A DNA stretch of 64,000 bases from CAWVWD01 sp965662365 (GCA_965662365.1 CBFIHR010000001.1:62001-126000), one strand, 5' to 3'; shown: positions 16,302 to 25,698, counted from the first letter of the stretch. Notes: generated by a model from the sequence alone, not told the origin. Translations and numbers: made by a program.

Positions 16302-18296
16302 ATGAAAAAAATATTCCTATTGCTTTTCGCAATAATGACTTTACAAGCCTGTCAAGAGGAAATGAAAAAACCAACAAATATCAACGAATATCCGACTTAC
16401 GAAGGAACGGATTTAGGATTAACTTATAATAAAAATAAATCAACCGTAAAGGTGTATTCGCCTGGGGTTGATTCGATGCGTATTCATTTATATGAAAAAG
16501 GCCACGAAGGTGCGCCAATAGAAACACAGCAAATGACCATTGGAAAAGGTGGCGTTTGGTCAATCGATCTACAGGGAGATTGGAAAGGAAAATATTATAC
16601 CGTTCAAGTTTTCCATAATGGAAAATGGCTCAACGAAGCAGTAGAACCTTACGCCAAAGCTACTGGTGCCAACGGTATGCGTGCAATGTTTGTCGATTTG
16701 TCAACCACAAATCCCGAAGGTTGGGAAAACGATAAGCGACCAACTTTAGAAAATCCAAATGATATTATTGTCTATGAATTACACGTTCGTGATGTATCTA
16801 TTCACGAAAGTTCGGGGATTAAAAACAAAGGAAAATTCTTAGGTTTAGTGGAAGCAGGAACGAAATCACCGAGCGGTTTAGCAACTGGCTTAGACCACAT
16901 CAAAGATTTGGGTGTGACACACGTTCACTTGTTACCATCTTTTGATTTTATGCCTCGTTCGGTTGATGAAATGAACCCTGATGCAAAATATAACTGGGGC
17001 TATGACCCACAAAATTATAATGTACCCGAAGGTGCTTATTCCACAAATCCTTATGATGGAACGGTTCGCATCAAGGAGTTTAAGCAAATGGTCAAAACAT
17101 TCCATGATAATGGAATCCGTGTGATTTTGGACGTTGTTTATAATCATACTGGCCAGACAGAAGATTCTTATTTCAACTTGATCGCCCCTGAATATTATTA
17201 CCGTATGAATGAAGATGGAACGTTTTCAAACGCTTCTGCCTGTGGTAATGAAACTGCTTCCGAACGTCCGATGGTACGTAAGTTTATGATTGAATCCATG
17301 AAATATTGGGCAGAAGAATATCATTTAGACGGTTTCCGTGTCGATTTGATGGGCATTCACGACATCGAAACTATGAATATGATTTCTGATGAATTAAAAA
17401 AAATCGATCCAACGATTTTTGTTTATGGCGAAGGTTGGAAAGCCGGTAACAGCCCTCTGGCGGATAGTTTGTTAGCACTAAAAGTCAATACGCCACAACT
17501 CAATCATATTGCGGCTTTCAGCGATGATGTTCGTGATGGATTGAAAGGCAGTGTTTTTGAACATAAAGATCGTGGTTTTGTAAGTGGAAAAGCCGGAATG
17601 GAAGAGTCTATTAAGTTCGGAATTGTCGCCTCGACTCAACACCCGCAAATTGATTATCAGAAAGTGAATTATTCCAAAGCTCCATGGGCTAATCAACCGT
17701 CGCAATGTATGACGTACGTGTCTTGCCATGATAATCATACGTTATTTGATCGGTTAGAAATTTCTCGAGAAGATGCCAGTGAGGCGGATAGGTTGAAAAT
17801 GCACCGTTTGGCAGGAACAATCGTTTTGACTTCGCAAGGCGTGAGTTTCTTGCACGCTGGTACAGAATTGGCTCGTACAAAGTTTGGCGTAGAAAACTCT
17901 TATGAATCACCAGATTCTATCAATCAATTTACGTGGGAACGCAAAGCGAAATATAATGACCACTATAATTTTTACAAAAATTTAGTGCAATTACGCAAAA
18001 ATCACCCTGCCTTCCGTATGACGACAACGGCAGATATTCAAAAACATTTGGAATTTATGCCAACGCAAGATTTATTCGTTGGCTATCAAATTAGTGGCAA
18101 CGCTAACGGCGATTCATGGAAAAATATAATTGTTTTATTGAACGGAAGTGACGAAAGCCGTTCGGTCGATATTCCGAAAGGCGACTGGATAATTGTGTTA
18201 GAAGATGATAAAATTGACGAAAACGGCATTAGAAAAATAACGGGCGAATCGGTTGAAATTCCAGCAATCGGAGCTTTGATTTTGGTGCAAAAATAA
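16302..18296 (+). CDS. Type I pullulanase, lipoprotein
   Basis: This GH13 debranching enzyme should cleave alpha-1,6 links in pullulan, glycogen or starch fragments. The 664-residue product has a lipoprotein signal with Cys17 (MTLQAC), so it is probably membrane-anchored. An N-terminal CBM48-like beta domain spans about 38-130. The type I pullulanase signature YNWGYDPQNYNVPEGAYS is at 230-247. Catalytic residues are Asp348 in GFRVD and Glu377 in YGEGW, plus the transition-state Asp in CHDNHTL. DVVYNH (277-282) is conserved region I. The ATG start directly precedes the signal peptide. No sus-type transport genes adjoin it. A perfect palindrome terminator follows. Confidence 0.93.
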   Translation: MKKIFLLLFAIMTLQACQEEMKKPTNINEYPTYEGTDLGLTYNKNKSTVKVYSPGVDSMRIHLYEKGHEGAPIETQQMTIGKGGVWSIDLQGDWKGKYYTVQVFHNGKWLNEAVEPYAKATGANGMRAMFVDLSTTNPEGWENDKRPTLENPNDIIVYELHVRDVSIHESSGIKNKGKFLGLVEAGTKSPSGLATGLDHIKDLGVTHVHLLPSFDFMPRSVDEMNPDAKYNWGYDPQNYNVPEGAYSTNPYDGTVRIKEFKQMVKTFHDNGIRVILDVVYNHTGQTEDSYFNLIAPEYYYRMNEDGTFSNASACGNETASERPMVRKFMIESMKYWAEEYHLDGFRVDLMGIHDIETMNMISDELKKIDPTIFVYGEGWKAGNSPLADSLLALKVNTPQLNHIAAFSDDVRDGLKGSVFEHKDRGFVSGKAGMEESIKFGIVASTQHPQIDYQKVNYSKAPWANQPSQCMTYVSCHDNHTLFDRLEISREDASEADRLKMHRLAGTIVLTSQGVSFLHAGTELARTKFGVENSYESPDSINQFTWERKAKYNDHYNFYKNLVQLRKNHPAFRMTTTADIQKHLEFMPTQDLFVGYQISGNANGDSWKNIIVLLNGSDESRSVDIPKGDWIIVLEDDKIDENGIRKITGESVEIPAIGALILVQK

Positions 18297-18314
18297 ACGA
18301 ATTATAAATGCTAA

Positions 18315-18345
18315 AATCGTGTCGGTTTTGAAAACCGACACGATT
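18315..18345. terminator. Perfect palindromic terminator
   Basis: Arms 18315-18329 (AATCGTGTCGGTTTT) and 18331-18345 are perfect 15-bp inverted copies around a single G. It lies between convergent genes (pullulanase + and thioredoxin-fold -), so it can serve both. It has the same TTTTGAAAA centre as other palindromes in the window. Confidence 0.85.
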
Positions 18346-18353
18346 AATTTGCA

Positions 18354-19502
18354 CTACAACGCCTCAATCTGTTTCAATAACTTCTTCGTAGAAGCAGCAT
18401 TCTCGCCATTTTCTTTAGCCGAAGCAATTGCTTTATTTGCCCATTTTTTAGCTTTTCGCTTTTTACCTAATTTGAAATAAAGGGCTGCTAAAGTATCCAT
18501 ATTTGAATAATTTGCATCCATTTCGACGGATTTTTTCGCCCAATCACAAGCCTTTGTGAACTCTGCTTCGCCCTGACTTGTCTCATAAACGTGCCACGAA
18601 GCAGCATTTAATTCAGTCCAATCATCTGCTTCATATTCGTCATAGTAGGCGGCAGCAGCCTCAAAGAATAACTTTGGAGCTTCTTTTGTACGTGCATACA
18701 TGTAGTATTGCATTTTATGCTTTGCCGTCAATTTTTTCGCTATTTCAGGAAGATACTTTTCATACATTTCCGCCATTTTTTCTAAGCTACTAAAATGAAC
18801 TCTCTGTATTGCGTAATCTACTTTTTGTATCACTTTATCTTCGCCAAATTCCTCAGAAAAAGCCTCTAAATTATCCGCCATAATACTGAAACCTTTTTGA
18901 GTTGACTGCTTCGTCGTCTCATAAATAAAGGACATTACGCCTTTATCGTCGTAGCTATCCAGTGCACTCAAATACTCATCAGAAACCTTCGCTACATCCA
19001 TTCCGCCATCTTCTAAGGCAGCCGCATAACGAATCATAAACTCACCACCTCTTTCGCCTTTGTTGTATTGTTGTTCTAATCCTAACAGCTGCATCGTCGG
19101 GTCATTTGCCGCTTCGCCCAAAGCGATAAACTTATCAACAGGTCGTCCTCCGACTCCTCGATGTACTAATTCACCATCACCATTTATAAATAAAAAAGTC
19201 GGATACGCCCGAACTTTGTACTGCTTTGCAATATCTCGACCTTCCCCTTTTTCCATATCAATCTTCGCATTGATAAAGGTTTCATTATAAAATTCACCAA
19301 CTTTCGTATCTGAAAAAACATTAGCATCCATCCATTTGCAAGGCCCACACCAGACGGCATAAGCATCTACAAATACAATTTTATTTTCTGCCTTCGCTTT
19401 CGCTAAAATAGTTTCCCAGTTGTCTTCACTAAAATTCATTCCCTGAGCCATTAGGTTGATACACAACGCCATAATGACTAACATTGAAAATACTTTCTTC
19501 AT
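18354..19502 (-). CDS. Exported thioredoxin-fold protein with helical C-terminal domain
   Basis: The 382-residue protein has a signal peptide (MKKVFSMLVIMALCINLMAQ) and a thioredoxin domain at about 22-135. The redox motif is AVWCGPCKWM (Cys52, Cys55) and the cis-Pro is in VRAYPTFLF. It resembles the DUF255/thioredoxin_7 type with a lysine-rich acidic helix after the active site. Residues about 140-382 are helical and end in TPR-like repeats (WAKKSVEMDANYSNMDTLAALYFKLG). It probably acts in periplasmic disulfide exchange. No partner gene adjoins it. Confidence 0.85.
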   Translation of the reverse strand: MKKVFSMLVIMALCINLMAQGMNFSEDNWETILAKAKAENKIVFVDAYAVWCGPCKWMDANVFSDTKVGEFYNETFINAKIDMEKGEGRDIAKQYKVRAYPTFLFINGDGELVHRGVGGRPVDKFIALGEAANDPTMQLLGLEQQYNKGERGGEFMIRYAAALEDGGMDVAKVSDEYLSALDSYDDKGVMSFIYETTKQSTQKGFSIMADNLEAFSEEFGEDKVIQKVDYAIQRVHFSSLEKMAEMYEKYLPEIAKKLTAKHKMQYYMYARTKEAPKLFFEAAAAYYDEYEADDWTELNAASWHVYETSQGEAEFTKACDWAKKSVEMDANYSNMDTLAALYFKLGKKRKAKKWANKAIASAKENGENAASTKKLLKQIEAL

Positions 19503-19831
19503 ATTATTAATGTGATTGTTAAAGTATAATTAGCCGTAGATTTTTATGCTAACTATAGTTTTTGGTAAGTATAAAATAATAACGCAACTATACGATTATG
19601 AAGCCATAAAGTTTTGAAAACCTTATAACTTTATCGAAACAAAATACCCTGATCTACTTAATAAATTGATTATCGGGTTTTTCGACTTTGCGTGATTAGC
19701 CCAGTTATTCAAAAGTTGTTGACAGGTGCGTATTCTTAAACCTCTAATTTAGACAAAGTGAGGTTTTATTAACGCTTTTTAGTTTTTTATTAACAGAATT
19801 TCAGCATTTTCATAATAGAAGAACATCAACT
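19503..19831. other. Spacer with palindromic terminator elements
   Basis: This 329-bp stretch lies between two minus-strand genes. It holds the palindrome at 19606-19634. A weaker ACCC-GAT/ATC-GGGT hairpin with a T run follows near 19650-19685. No coding frame is convincing. Confidence 0.55.
19606..19634. terminator. Palindrome with TTTTGAAAA centre
   Basis: ATAAAGTTTT (19606-19615) and AAAACCTTAT (19617-19626) pair with one mismatch around a central G. ATAAAGTT can instead pair perfectly with AACTTTAT at 19627-19634. It probably ends the minus-strand VWA gene transcript. Confidence 0.55.
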
Positions 19832-20962
19832 TTAATCCATTGCCTGCTTACCCAACCAACTATTAATGTCTTCTTTCTGAATCGCAGCAGCCATCAAGTC
19901 AGGAAACTTATCAGGCGAACAAGCAAAAGAAGGAATACCCATCATCGCCAGTTTTGAAGCAACCGAGCGGTCAAACATCGGCGCACCTTCATCGCTCAAT
20001 GCTAACAATACAATAAATTGAACGCCCGAAGATTTTAAACTTAAACACTTTTTCAACATTTCTCGCTCATTGCCACCTTCGTACAAATCTGAAATTAAAA
20101 CTAAGATCGTATCGTTTGGCGTGCGAATTTGCTTCTGCGTATATCCCAATGCTTTGTTAATATCCGTTCCGCCACCTAATTGCGTACCAAACAACAACTC
20201 CACAGGATCCGTTAAATGTTCCGTCAAATCCACAACCGCCGTATCGAATACTATCATCTGCGTTTTAATACTTTTCAGCGAAGCCATCACCGCACCAAAC
20301 ACACTCGAATATACCACCGAACTCGCCATAGAGCCACTTTGATCGACCAGTAAAATCACCTCTCGCAATGCTTTTCCTTTTCGACCGTAACCGATTAAGT
20401 TTTGTGGAATAATAGATTTGTACGCTTTCTGATAATGTTTGAGATTCGCCCGGATCGTTCTATTCCAGTCGATTTCATTATGCTTCGGTCGACGATTACG
20501 CACCGAACGACTCAATGCCCCTTTTATCGCTACTTGCATCGGGTTCGTCAATCGTTTTTCTAATTCAGTAACAACTTTTTGAATTACCTTCCGAGCCGTT
20601 TCCTTTGTTTTGGAGGGCATGACCTTATTCAACGACAACAATGTTCCAACTAAGTTAACATCGGGTTCGATAGATTCCAGCAACTCCGGTTCTAATAACA
20701 TTTCTTCTAAATCTAATCGCTCAAACGCATCTTTCTGCATAATCTGTACGATTGAGCTCGGAAAATACTTCCGAATATCACCTAACCAACGATTGATTTT
20801 CGGAGACGAACTTCCTAAACCGCCTTTTTTGTCGCCACTTTCATACAAATCTTCCAAGACTTTATCCATGCCCTGCATCATTTGTGATAAATCCACACTG
20901 TTTTCTTGATCGGCTTGTTTACCTAAAATCAATCGCCATTTTTGTAATCGTTCGTCTGTCAT
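19832..20962 (-). CDS. VWA domain (CoxE-like) protein
   Basis: This 376-residue soluble protein has a C-terminal von Willebrand A domain with a complete MIDAS: Asp207-x-Ser209-x-Ser211 in LLVDQSGSM, a Thr in GGGTDINKAL, and Asp in LISDLYEGG. The N-terminal 195 residues are helical and acidic, as in VWA proteins that partner MoxR-type AAA+ ATPases. Here no AAA+, SWIM or DUF5682-type partner lies next to it. The next gene upstream is an ArsR regulator with its own terminator. Its role is probably metal-dependent protein binding or chaperone-like assembly, by analogy with MoxR-VWA pairs. Confidence 0.88.
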   Translation of the reverse strand: MTDERLQKWRLILGKQADQENSVDLSQMMQGMDKVLEDLYESGDKKGGLGSSSPKINRWLGDIRKYFPSSIVQIMQKDAFERLDLEEMLLEPELLESIEPDVNLVGTLLSLNKVMPSKTKETARKVIQKVVTELEKRLTNPMQVAIKGALSRSVRNRRPKHNEIDWNRTIRANLKHYQKAYKSIIPQNLIGYGRKGKALREVILLVDQSGSMASSVVYSSVFGAVMASLKSIKTQMIVFDTAVVDLTEHLTDPVELLFGTQLGGGTDINKALGYTQKQIRTPNDTILVLISDLYEGGNEREMLKKCLSLKSSGVQFIVLLALSDEGAPMFDRSVASKLAMMGIPSFACSPDKFPDLMAAAIQKEDINSWLGKQAMD

Positions 20963-20976
20963 TTTCTATTTATTTA

Positions 20977-20984
20977 CAAACGTA
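20977..20984 (-). promoter_or_regulatory. Candidate -7 box of the VWA gene
   Basis: TACGTTTG on the minus strand fits TAnnTTTG exactly, 14 nt before the ATG at 20962. The arsR terminator lies directly upstream, so no clean -33 element is present. Confidence 0.4.
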
Positions 20985-20991
20985 AATTTAC

Positions 20992-21026
20992 AAAAAAAAA
21001 GACGTTCCGATAAAATTCAGAACGCC
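20992..21026 (-). terminator. Intrinsic terminator of the ArsR-type gene
   Basis: On the minus strand, a 7-bp stem (GGCGTTC pairing with GAACGTC, one G-U) with a 12-nt loop is followed by nine T residues (20992-21000). This is the most classical rho-independent terminator in the window. Confidence 0.7.
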
Positions 21027-21116
21027 ATCACTCAATAGTTTATGTAATATTTTTGAGTACGAGAACAAAAGTGAACACGTACTTGATGACCTGAGAATTG
21101 TTACATTAAGATACTT

Positions 21117-21446
21117 TTAGACCAATTTACTCGCTAATTTAGAGATAACAGCTAATTTAGCTTTATTCAATGAATAACAAACATATTTACCCTCACGAGT
21201 TGTATTGACTATTTCTGCACGACGTAAAATCGCTAAGTGCTGAGAAGCAACAGACTGTTCAATCCGTAATTGTACGTATATATCAGTGACGGTTATCTGA
21301 TCTCTACCTTGTAATAATTCTATAATCTCTTGACGTAAACGATGATTCACAGCTCGTAATACCGAGACCACTTTACGTAAATTTTCATAATCTAATTCTA
21401 CACGTTCTCTCTTTTGATTGATTGTTACTGAAGCATTTTTTTGCAT
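21117..21446 (-). CDS. ArsR-family winged-helix regulator
   Basis: The 109-residue protein has the ArsR/SmtB winged-helix layout. LRAVNHRLRQEIIELL (about 32-47) opens the fold, TVTDIYVQLRIEQSVASQHLAILRRAEIV (about 53-81) is the helix-turn-helix, and TTREGKYVCYSLN is the wing. The ELCVCDL metal site of SmtB/ArsR is absent. Only one Cys (in YVCYSL) is visible, so a metal sensor of the classical type is unlikely. It stands alone with its own terminator, and its target is unknown. Confidence 0.88.
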   Translation of the reverse strand: MQKNASVTINQKRERVELDYENLRKVVSVLRAVNHRLRQEIIELLQGRDQITVTDIYVQLRIEQSVASQHLAILRRAEIVNTTREGKYVCYSLNKAKLAVISKLASKLV

Positions 21447-22078
21447 TATTATAATAGTTTTGGTTTAAAGTATCTATTGTTCGTTATGTCACATTTTATT
21501 TATTTTAATATGTAAAAACATTAATTATTAGATTTTTAAATATTAAATATACTAAAATAGACGGTGCACATCAAAAAAGCGTTGCGTAAGAATTCTTAGA
21601 AAAAGTATTTTTTTTTAATATGTTTTTCTCATAATCTGGAAACTTAGTCATAACAATAGATTGAACCTTAATTTATCTTTTATAAATCATCTTCAAAATA
21701 AATAGATGACATTCTTATGATCATGTTTTGAAGAATACTTGAACAAGTCTCCGCATATTTAATAAAAAAGTCGTGACACGACAGCGAACTATCCATGACA
21801 CGACTTTCATAAATATTTATTTGATTCATACTTATTCGATGAGAAATTAGACTCATCGCCAAACAACAGGTACATTCCAACGAAGTCAGCTTCATCATCT
21901 AAATCAAGCAGCTTGAAATCATATTGAGTTGCCTATTCCGTTGGGTCAAAATTTTCATTTCTAACTCAAAAACGATCATTTTGACTTTTCGTTCTGCATC
22001 ACACTCACAATCGACACCTTTTGTCTAAAAAAGAAAGCGGATTTTTTCAGAATTTAATACGGGTATAAAACATTCATT
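21447..22078. other. 632-bp gene-poor spacer with several hairpins
   Basis: No frame here is convincing. A minus-strand frame at 21680-21898 is Cys/Ser-rich and runs through a hairpin, so I treat it as chance. Structures seen are TCTTCAAAA/TTTTGAAGA arms near 21690-21735, a GTCGTGACACGAC palindrome (21770-21782) that also pairs AAAGTCGTG (21767-21775) with CACGACTTT (21799-21807), and CGATGAG/CTCATCG arms near 21838-21859. The region could hold a terminator for the thioredoxin gene to the right and possibly a small RNA. Confidence 0.5.
21767..21807. terminator. Hairpin with nested palindrome
   Basis: The 9-bp arms AAAGTCGTG and CACGACTTT are perfect inverted copies around 23 nt. The left arm is part of a self-complementary GTCGTG-A-CACGAC, giving alternative folds. 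A poly-A run precedes it on the plus strand, which would be a U run on the minus strand. Confidence 0.55.
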
Positions 22079-22396
22079 CTATTCAAATAACAAGGTATAA
22101 GGACGTTGAATTTTCGATTTTAACTCCGGAATAGAAACATATTTACTGCTGCGAATATACTCTTTACCGTCAAAAAAAATCAATAAAGTCGGGTGTGCAA
22201 ATACGCCAAAGTGTGCCGTTAGTTCAGGATTTTTGAAAGAATCTATGAATTGTAACTTCATCTTTGGAAAGTCTGCCTCCAAGAGGGTTTCTACCTTTGG
22301 ACGCAAACTCATGCAGGGCGGACAATGGTCATTTTGAAAATAAACCAAAATCGCCGATTGTTTATCAATGCTTTCTTGTAATTCGTTGATCGACAT
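22079..22396 (-). CDS. Thioredoxin-like protein with CPPC motif
   Basis: The 105-residue protein has a single thioredoxin fold with no signal peptide, so it should be cytoplasmic. The active site is NDHCPPC (Cys25, Cys28) and the cis-Pro is in FAHPTLLIFFDGKEY. CPPC is less common than CGPC. It follows a TetR gene on the same strand after 73 bp and may belong to the same transcript as the TlpA-like gene further upstream. Confidence 0.87.
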   Translation of the reverse strand: MSINELQESIDKQSAILVYFQNDHCPPCMSLRPKVETLLEADFPKMKLQFIDSFKNPELTAHFGVFAHPTLLIFFDGKEYIRSSKYVSIPELKSKIQRPYTLLFE

Positions 22397-22469
22397 TTTT
22401 TATAATTGTTAAAATTGTTATGATTATTTACAATTCAATATTCTAAATTTTCTCATGAAAAATCAGTGC

Positions 22470-23066
22470 TTATTCCAATACTAATTCATCTTGAATCATG
22501 CGTTCTAAATGATTCAGAACAATATTGAGCGGTCGAACTTTTTTATAGACTTTTGACATCATAATTCCACCTTCTAGAGTCGCTATGAAAAGCGTCGCAA
22601 ACTCTTCCGCATCAACCAAAGGCTTGATTTCTTGTCGTCGGATACCTTTTCGGATTGTCCCCGCCATCGAGCCTCGCCAGTTGTCTAAGGCTTCAATAAC
22701 TCGATTTCTCAATCGAGGATTCGTATCATCTGCCTCGATTGACGTATTCAATATCGGGCAGCCACCATCAATTGGAGGATTTGCCAAATAATTTCTATAA
22801 AAATCTACGACAACTTGTAGTTTTTCGTAAGATTTTAATTTTTGATCTGCACGAAGTTTGACCTTGTCGGTCACTAAGCCGACAGCATACTCAAAAGAAG
22901 CCACGGCGATTTCCTCTTTACTTCCAAAATTACCATAAATACCACCCTTTTTCAGTCCGGTTGTTTCCATGATATCATGCAACGATGTACCTGCGTACCC
23001 TTTCTGATTAAATAACGGAGCGGCTTGCTCAATAATAAACTGCCTTGTTCTTTCTTTTTTAGTCAT
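22470..23066 (-). CDS. TetR-family transcriptional regulator
   Basis: This 198-residue regulator has the TetR N-terminal helix-turn-helix (RQFIIEQAAPLFNQKGYAGTSLHDIMETTGLKKGGIYGNFGSKEEI, in short blocks about 8-53). The C-terminal ligand domain resembles the TetR_C_16/YxaF group (DGGCPILNTSIEADDTNP). The gene begins three bases after the stop of the TlpA-like gene, so the two are almost certainly co-transcribed. That makes autoregulation of the cluster plausible but unproven. The ligand is unknown. Confidence 0.93.
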   Translation of the reverse strand: MTKKERTRQFIIEQAAPLFNQKGYAGTSLHDIMETTGLKKGGIYGNFGSKEEIAVASFEYAVGLVTDKVKLRADQKLKSYEKLQVVVDFYRNYLANPPIDGGCPILNTSIEADDTNPRLRNRVIEALDNWRGSMAGTIRKGIRRQEIKPLVDAEEFATLFIATLEGGIMMSKVYKKVRPLNIVLNHLERMIQDELVLE

Positions 23067-23069
23067 TTT

Positions 23070-24473
23070 TTATTCATTAACCATCTTCCGGAACTCCTCT
23101 AAAACATCTCTCGAACCTTCCGGAAGGTAAGCGAAATTCCCGTCTTTATCTACAATATAATAAGCCGGTAGTTTACTCAAGTCATAATTCAACTTCAATA
23201 CTTCATCATTGCCAGCATATAAATTAATGCCAGGCATTGGCACTCGAGCCATCGTATTTTGCCAGGTTGATTCATTTTCGTCTAAGCAAATATTCAATAA
23301 CACAACACCGAAATCCTCCATTTGGTTACGCACCGCAATCGTTTTCCGAAACCCTATCAAACACGGCTTACACCATGTTGCCCAATAGCTAATGTAAACA
23401 ACCTGACCTTTAAATTCGCTCAAAGAACGTAAGCGACCATCCGTATCTTTTAGTGTAAATTCAGGTGCTTGTTCCTCGTCATCTGCCTCGATAATATCAT
23501 CATAAAATAGGACGACTTTATCGACATATTCACGATTTGAGGCATTTTCTTTGAACGAAATAAATTTTTGTTCAGCAATCACTTCATAATTTTCTTTTTT
23601 CGCATTGATCAAAATTTTGGCTAATATCCAATCTTTTGTTTCGGCAGTTAGCTCATTTTCTGCAATTTGATAAAATGCCAAGGCTGCTTCTGATGCTTTA
23701 GTATCTTTTTTTAGATAATTGAACCAAAGATAAGCAATCCAAAAATTTGTATAATCTTCATACAATAAAGCCTCGTTCTCCTGCTTATATTTAACCCGAA
23801 ACGCATGACGACTTGCTGCATTTTGAATATCCTCAGGAGTCATTGTTTCTTCATTTGTAATAAAATAAGTCAACTGTTCGACACCAGTTCCATAACTTAT
23901 TTTACGATTCAAATAGGTTTTAAAAGCAGCAGAAATACCTTTTTGAGCTTGAACGAAATTCATTTTCTTCGCAGCAGTCTCACGGATAGCTTTCTCGTAA
24001 GTTTTCATATCTTGTTCCTTCGCCGCCAGCACTTTTTCCATTGGCAAATAAACGGGTAAATAACCTTTTCGACGTTCCATCTTTTCGTTCCCAGTTCCAA
24101 ATTCCCGATTAAATTCAGCGAGGGCGTTATTATTCGCTGCCCCTTCGCCCGAAAATCGTAATGTTTCTAATAGATTTATTGCGTCAAACTCCAACTCAAT
24201 TCGAGGCTCATTTTCGATAAAAATCGTAAAAGATACATCGTTATAAGTAGCGTTGATGATATTTTTCCCTTTAAAATCAAGGATAAAATACACCTCATTT
24301 TGCTCATTTACTTTAGCGACTGTTAGCTTGCTTTCTTCCACCAAGGCATCTACCGTAAACGAAAAACTCATTTCTCGTACGGTCGGGTTTTTGACTTTCG
24401 CTAATATGACGACCTCTCTCGCTTGAAGATTGGTACAACATGCTATGGTCAATAAAAATAGTAGTAGTCTCAT
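23070..24473 (-). CDS. TlpA-like thiol-disulfide oxidoreductase, exported
   Basis: The 467-residue product has a signal peptide (MRLLLFLLTIACCTNLQA). A long N-terminal region of about 320 residues, rich in Glu and Ala, has no motif I recognise. The C-terminal AhpC/TlpA domain spans about 335-467, with WATWCKPC (Cys368, Cys371) and LPAYYIVDKDG carrying the cis-Pro. This Bacteroidota type reduces envelope disulfides. I use the ATG at 24471-24473. An in-frame ATG at 24542 would add 23 residues before the signal peptide. TetR follows after three bases, and a lipoprotein gene lies 73 bp upstream. Confidence 0.85.
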   Translation of the reverse strand: MRLLLFLLTIACCTNLQAREVVILAKVKNPTVREMSFSFTVDALVEESKLTVAKVNEQNEVYFILDFKGKNIINATYNDVSFTIFIENEPRIELEFDAINLLETLRFSGEGAANNNALAEFNREFGTGNEKMERRKGYLPVYLPMEKVLAAKEQDMKTYEKAIRETAAKKMNFVQAQKGISAAFKTYLNRKISYGTGVEQLTYFITNEETMTPEDIQNAASRHAFRVKYKQENEALLYEDYTNFWIAYLWFNYLKKDTKASEAALAFYQIAENELTAETKDWILAKILINAKKENYEVIAEQKFISFKENASNREYVDKVVLFYDDIIEADDEEQAPEFTLKDTDGRLRSLSEFKGQVVYISYWATWCKPCLIGFRKTIAVRNQMEDFGVVLLNICLDENESTWQNTMARVPMPGINLYAGNDEVLKLNYDLSKLPAYYIVDKDGNFAYLPEGSRDVLEEFRKMVNE

Positions 24474-24546
24474 TCTAAGTGAATTTTTGATTTTTGTTGG
24501 TTTAAAATTGTCGAAATACAACAATTCAACCAACAAAATCATCAAG

Positions 24547-25698
24547 TTATTTTATTCTAATAATATAATAACTGCCTTGATTCGGTTTTCTGTAAAACTG
24601 ATTTTCCTTATCCGTTACTTTCTCCGTACCAGTCACTCGATCATCATCGTTTGCAATAAAAACCGTATTCGCATCAACGACCGTTACGGCTTCACTTTTG
24701 TGAGCTAAATGCAACGGTTTCTTTTTCTTTTTCATCACCAATCGAGGTGCTTTTTTTAGTTTGAAATCCTCCATGGATAATACCCACAAGTACGCTCCTA
24801 CTTTTTCGGGTGTGTTTTCTCCTTCTTGATTCATTTCATAACTCGTCAACAGATAAATTCTATCATTAAACCTATCATATTCAATACTGGACAACCCTAT
24901 CGGCTGCTTGACTTCTTTCACTGCCGACGCATCAAACTCATAAGCAATTCGAAAATTCGTCAATTCCAAATTACTTTTTGCATAAATATAATCTGCGGAG
25001 ATAATTAAAATTTTGTATTCGAAATCTTGGTAAGATTCACCCATTTCACGAATTCCAAAAAGTATTTTATTACCAGGAATAATCGCTGCACCTTCTATTT
25101 TGTAATAATTAGGAACGACCAAATTATCAGATTTGAAGGCTGCCGCAAACTTATCTCGCAACTTCACCGAACTCATCACCACTGTATTTTTTCCGTTTAC
25201 TGTAGTTTTCACTTTTGAAGGATGCGCAATTTTGGCTTTCATATCTTTTTTCGAGTCCCAATACACAATCGAATTATAAGCGTTCCAAGCCGGTTTGGAG
25301 TCACTAATTCGATTAAAACCCGTCACACCAATTACTAACTCTTGATTAGGCGAAATAGAGAAATCTTCAATCTTACGAACAGCATTAAATTCATTGCTTT
25401 CCATATAATTCAAGTCATCAGGGTTAAAACCATCTGCTTGCGTATAAGGCAAAGCAAATACCGCACTCGGTGAGGTAACTTTATCCGTTGCCGTGACGAT
25501 TTTTTCATTATAAAAAACAGCTGCCGACAACTCGCAATTCAATATTTTTTGGTCTTTATTCAATGTTCCAACAGGAAAACAGTCAATTGTTCCTTCCTCC
25601 GCAATCTTGCCTTGACGACCTTTCAAATCTGCCGATCTAAAAATAGCACACGATGACAGTACGCTGATCAATAATGTATAAATGATAACCTTTTTCAT
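24547..25698 (-). CDS. Lipoprotein, probable beta-propeller (phytase/esterase-like)
   Basis: The 383-residue product has a lipoprotein signal (MKKVIIYTLLISVLSSC). The mature part has recurring beta-rich segments. IEGAAIIPGNKILFGIRE, GLSSIEYDRFNDRIYLLTSYE and KSEAVTVVDANTVFIANDDD resemble the E-G/A-xxxxxxxxLxxxND pattern of phytase-like and DUF3616-type propellers. I recognise no catalytic residues with certainty. I start at the ATG at 25696-25698. A longer frame to 25755 would put 19 residues before the signal. It heads the minus-strand run with the TlpA-like, TetR and thioredoxin genes. Confidence 0.75.
   Translation of the reverse strand: MKKVIIYTLLISVLSSCAIFRSADLKGRQGKIAEEGTIDCFPVGTLNKDQKILNCELSAAVFYNEKIVTATDKVTSPSAVFALPYTQADGFNPDDLNYMESNEFNAVRKIEDFSISPNQELVIGVTGFNRISDSKPAWNAYNSIVYWDSKKDMKAKIAHPSKVKTTVNGKNTVVMSSVKLRDKFAAAFKSDNLVVPNYYKIEGAAIIPGNKILFGIREMGESYQDFEYKILIISADYIYAKSNLELTNFRIAYEFDASAVKEVKQPIGLSSIEYDRFNDRIYLLTSYEMNQEGENTPEKVGAYLWVLSMEDFKLKKAPRLVMKKKKKPLHLAHKSEAVTVVDANTVFIANDDDRVTGTEKVTDKENQFYRKPNQGSYYIIRIK

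Noticed and set aside
21680..21898. Minus-strand frame of 72 codons, Cys/Ser-rich
   Set aside because: It runs through the nested hairpin at 21767-21807 and has no signal peptide, domain or family pattern.
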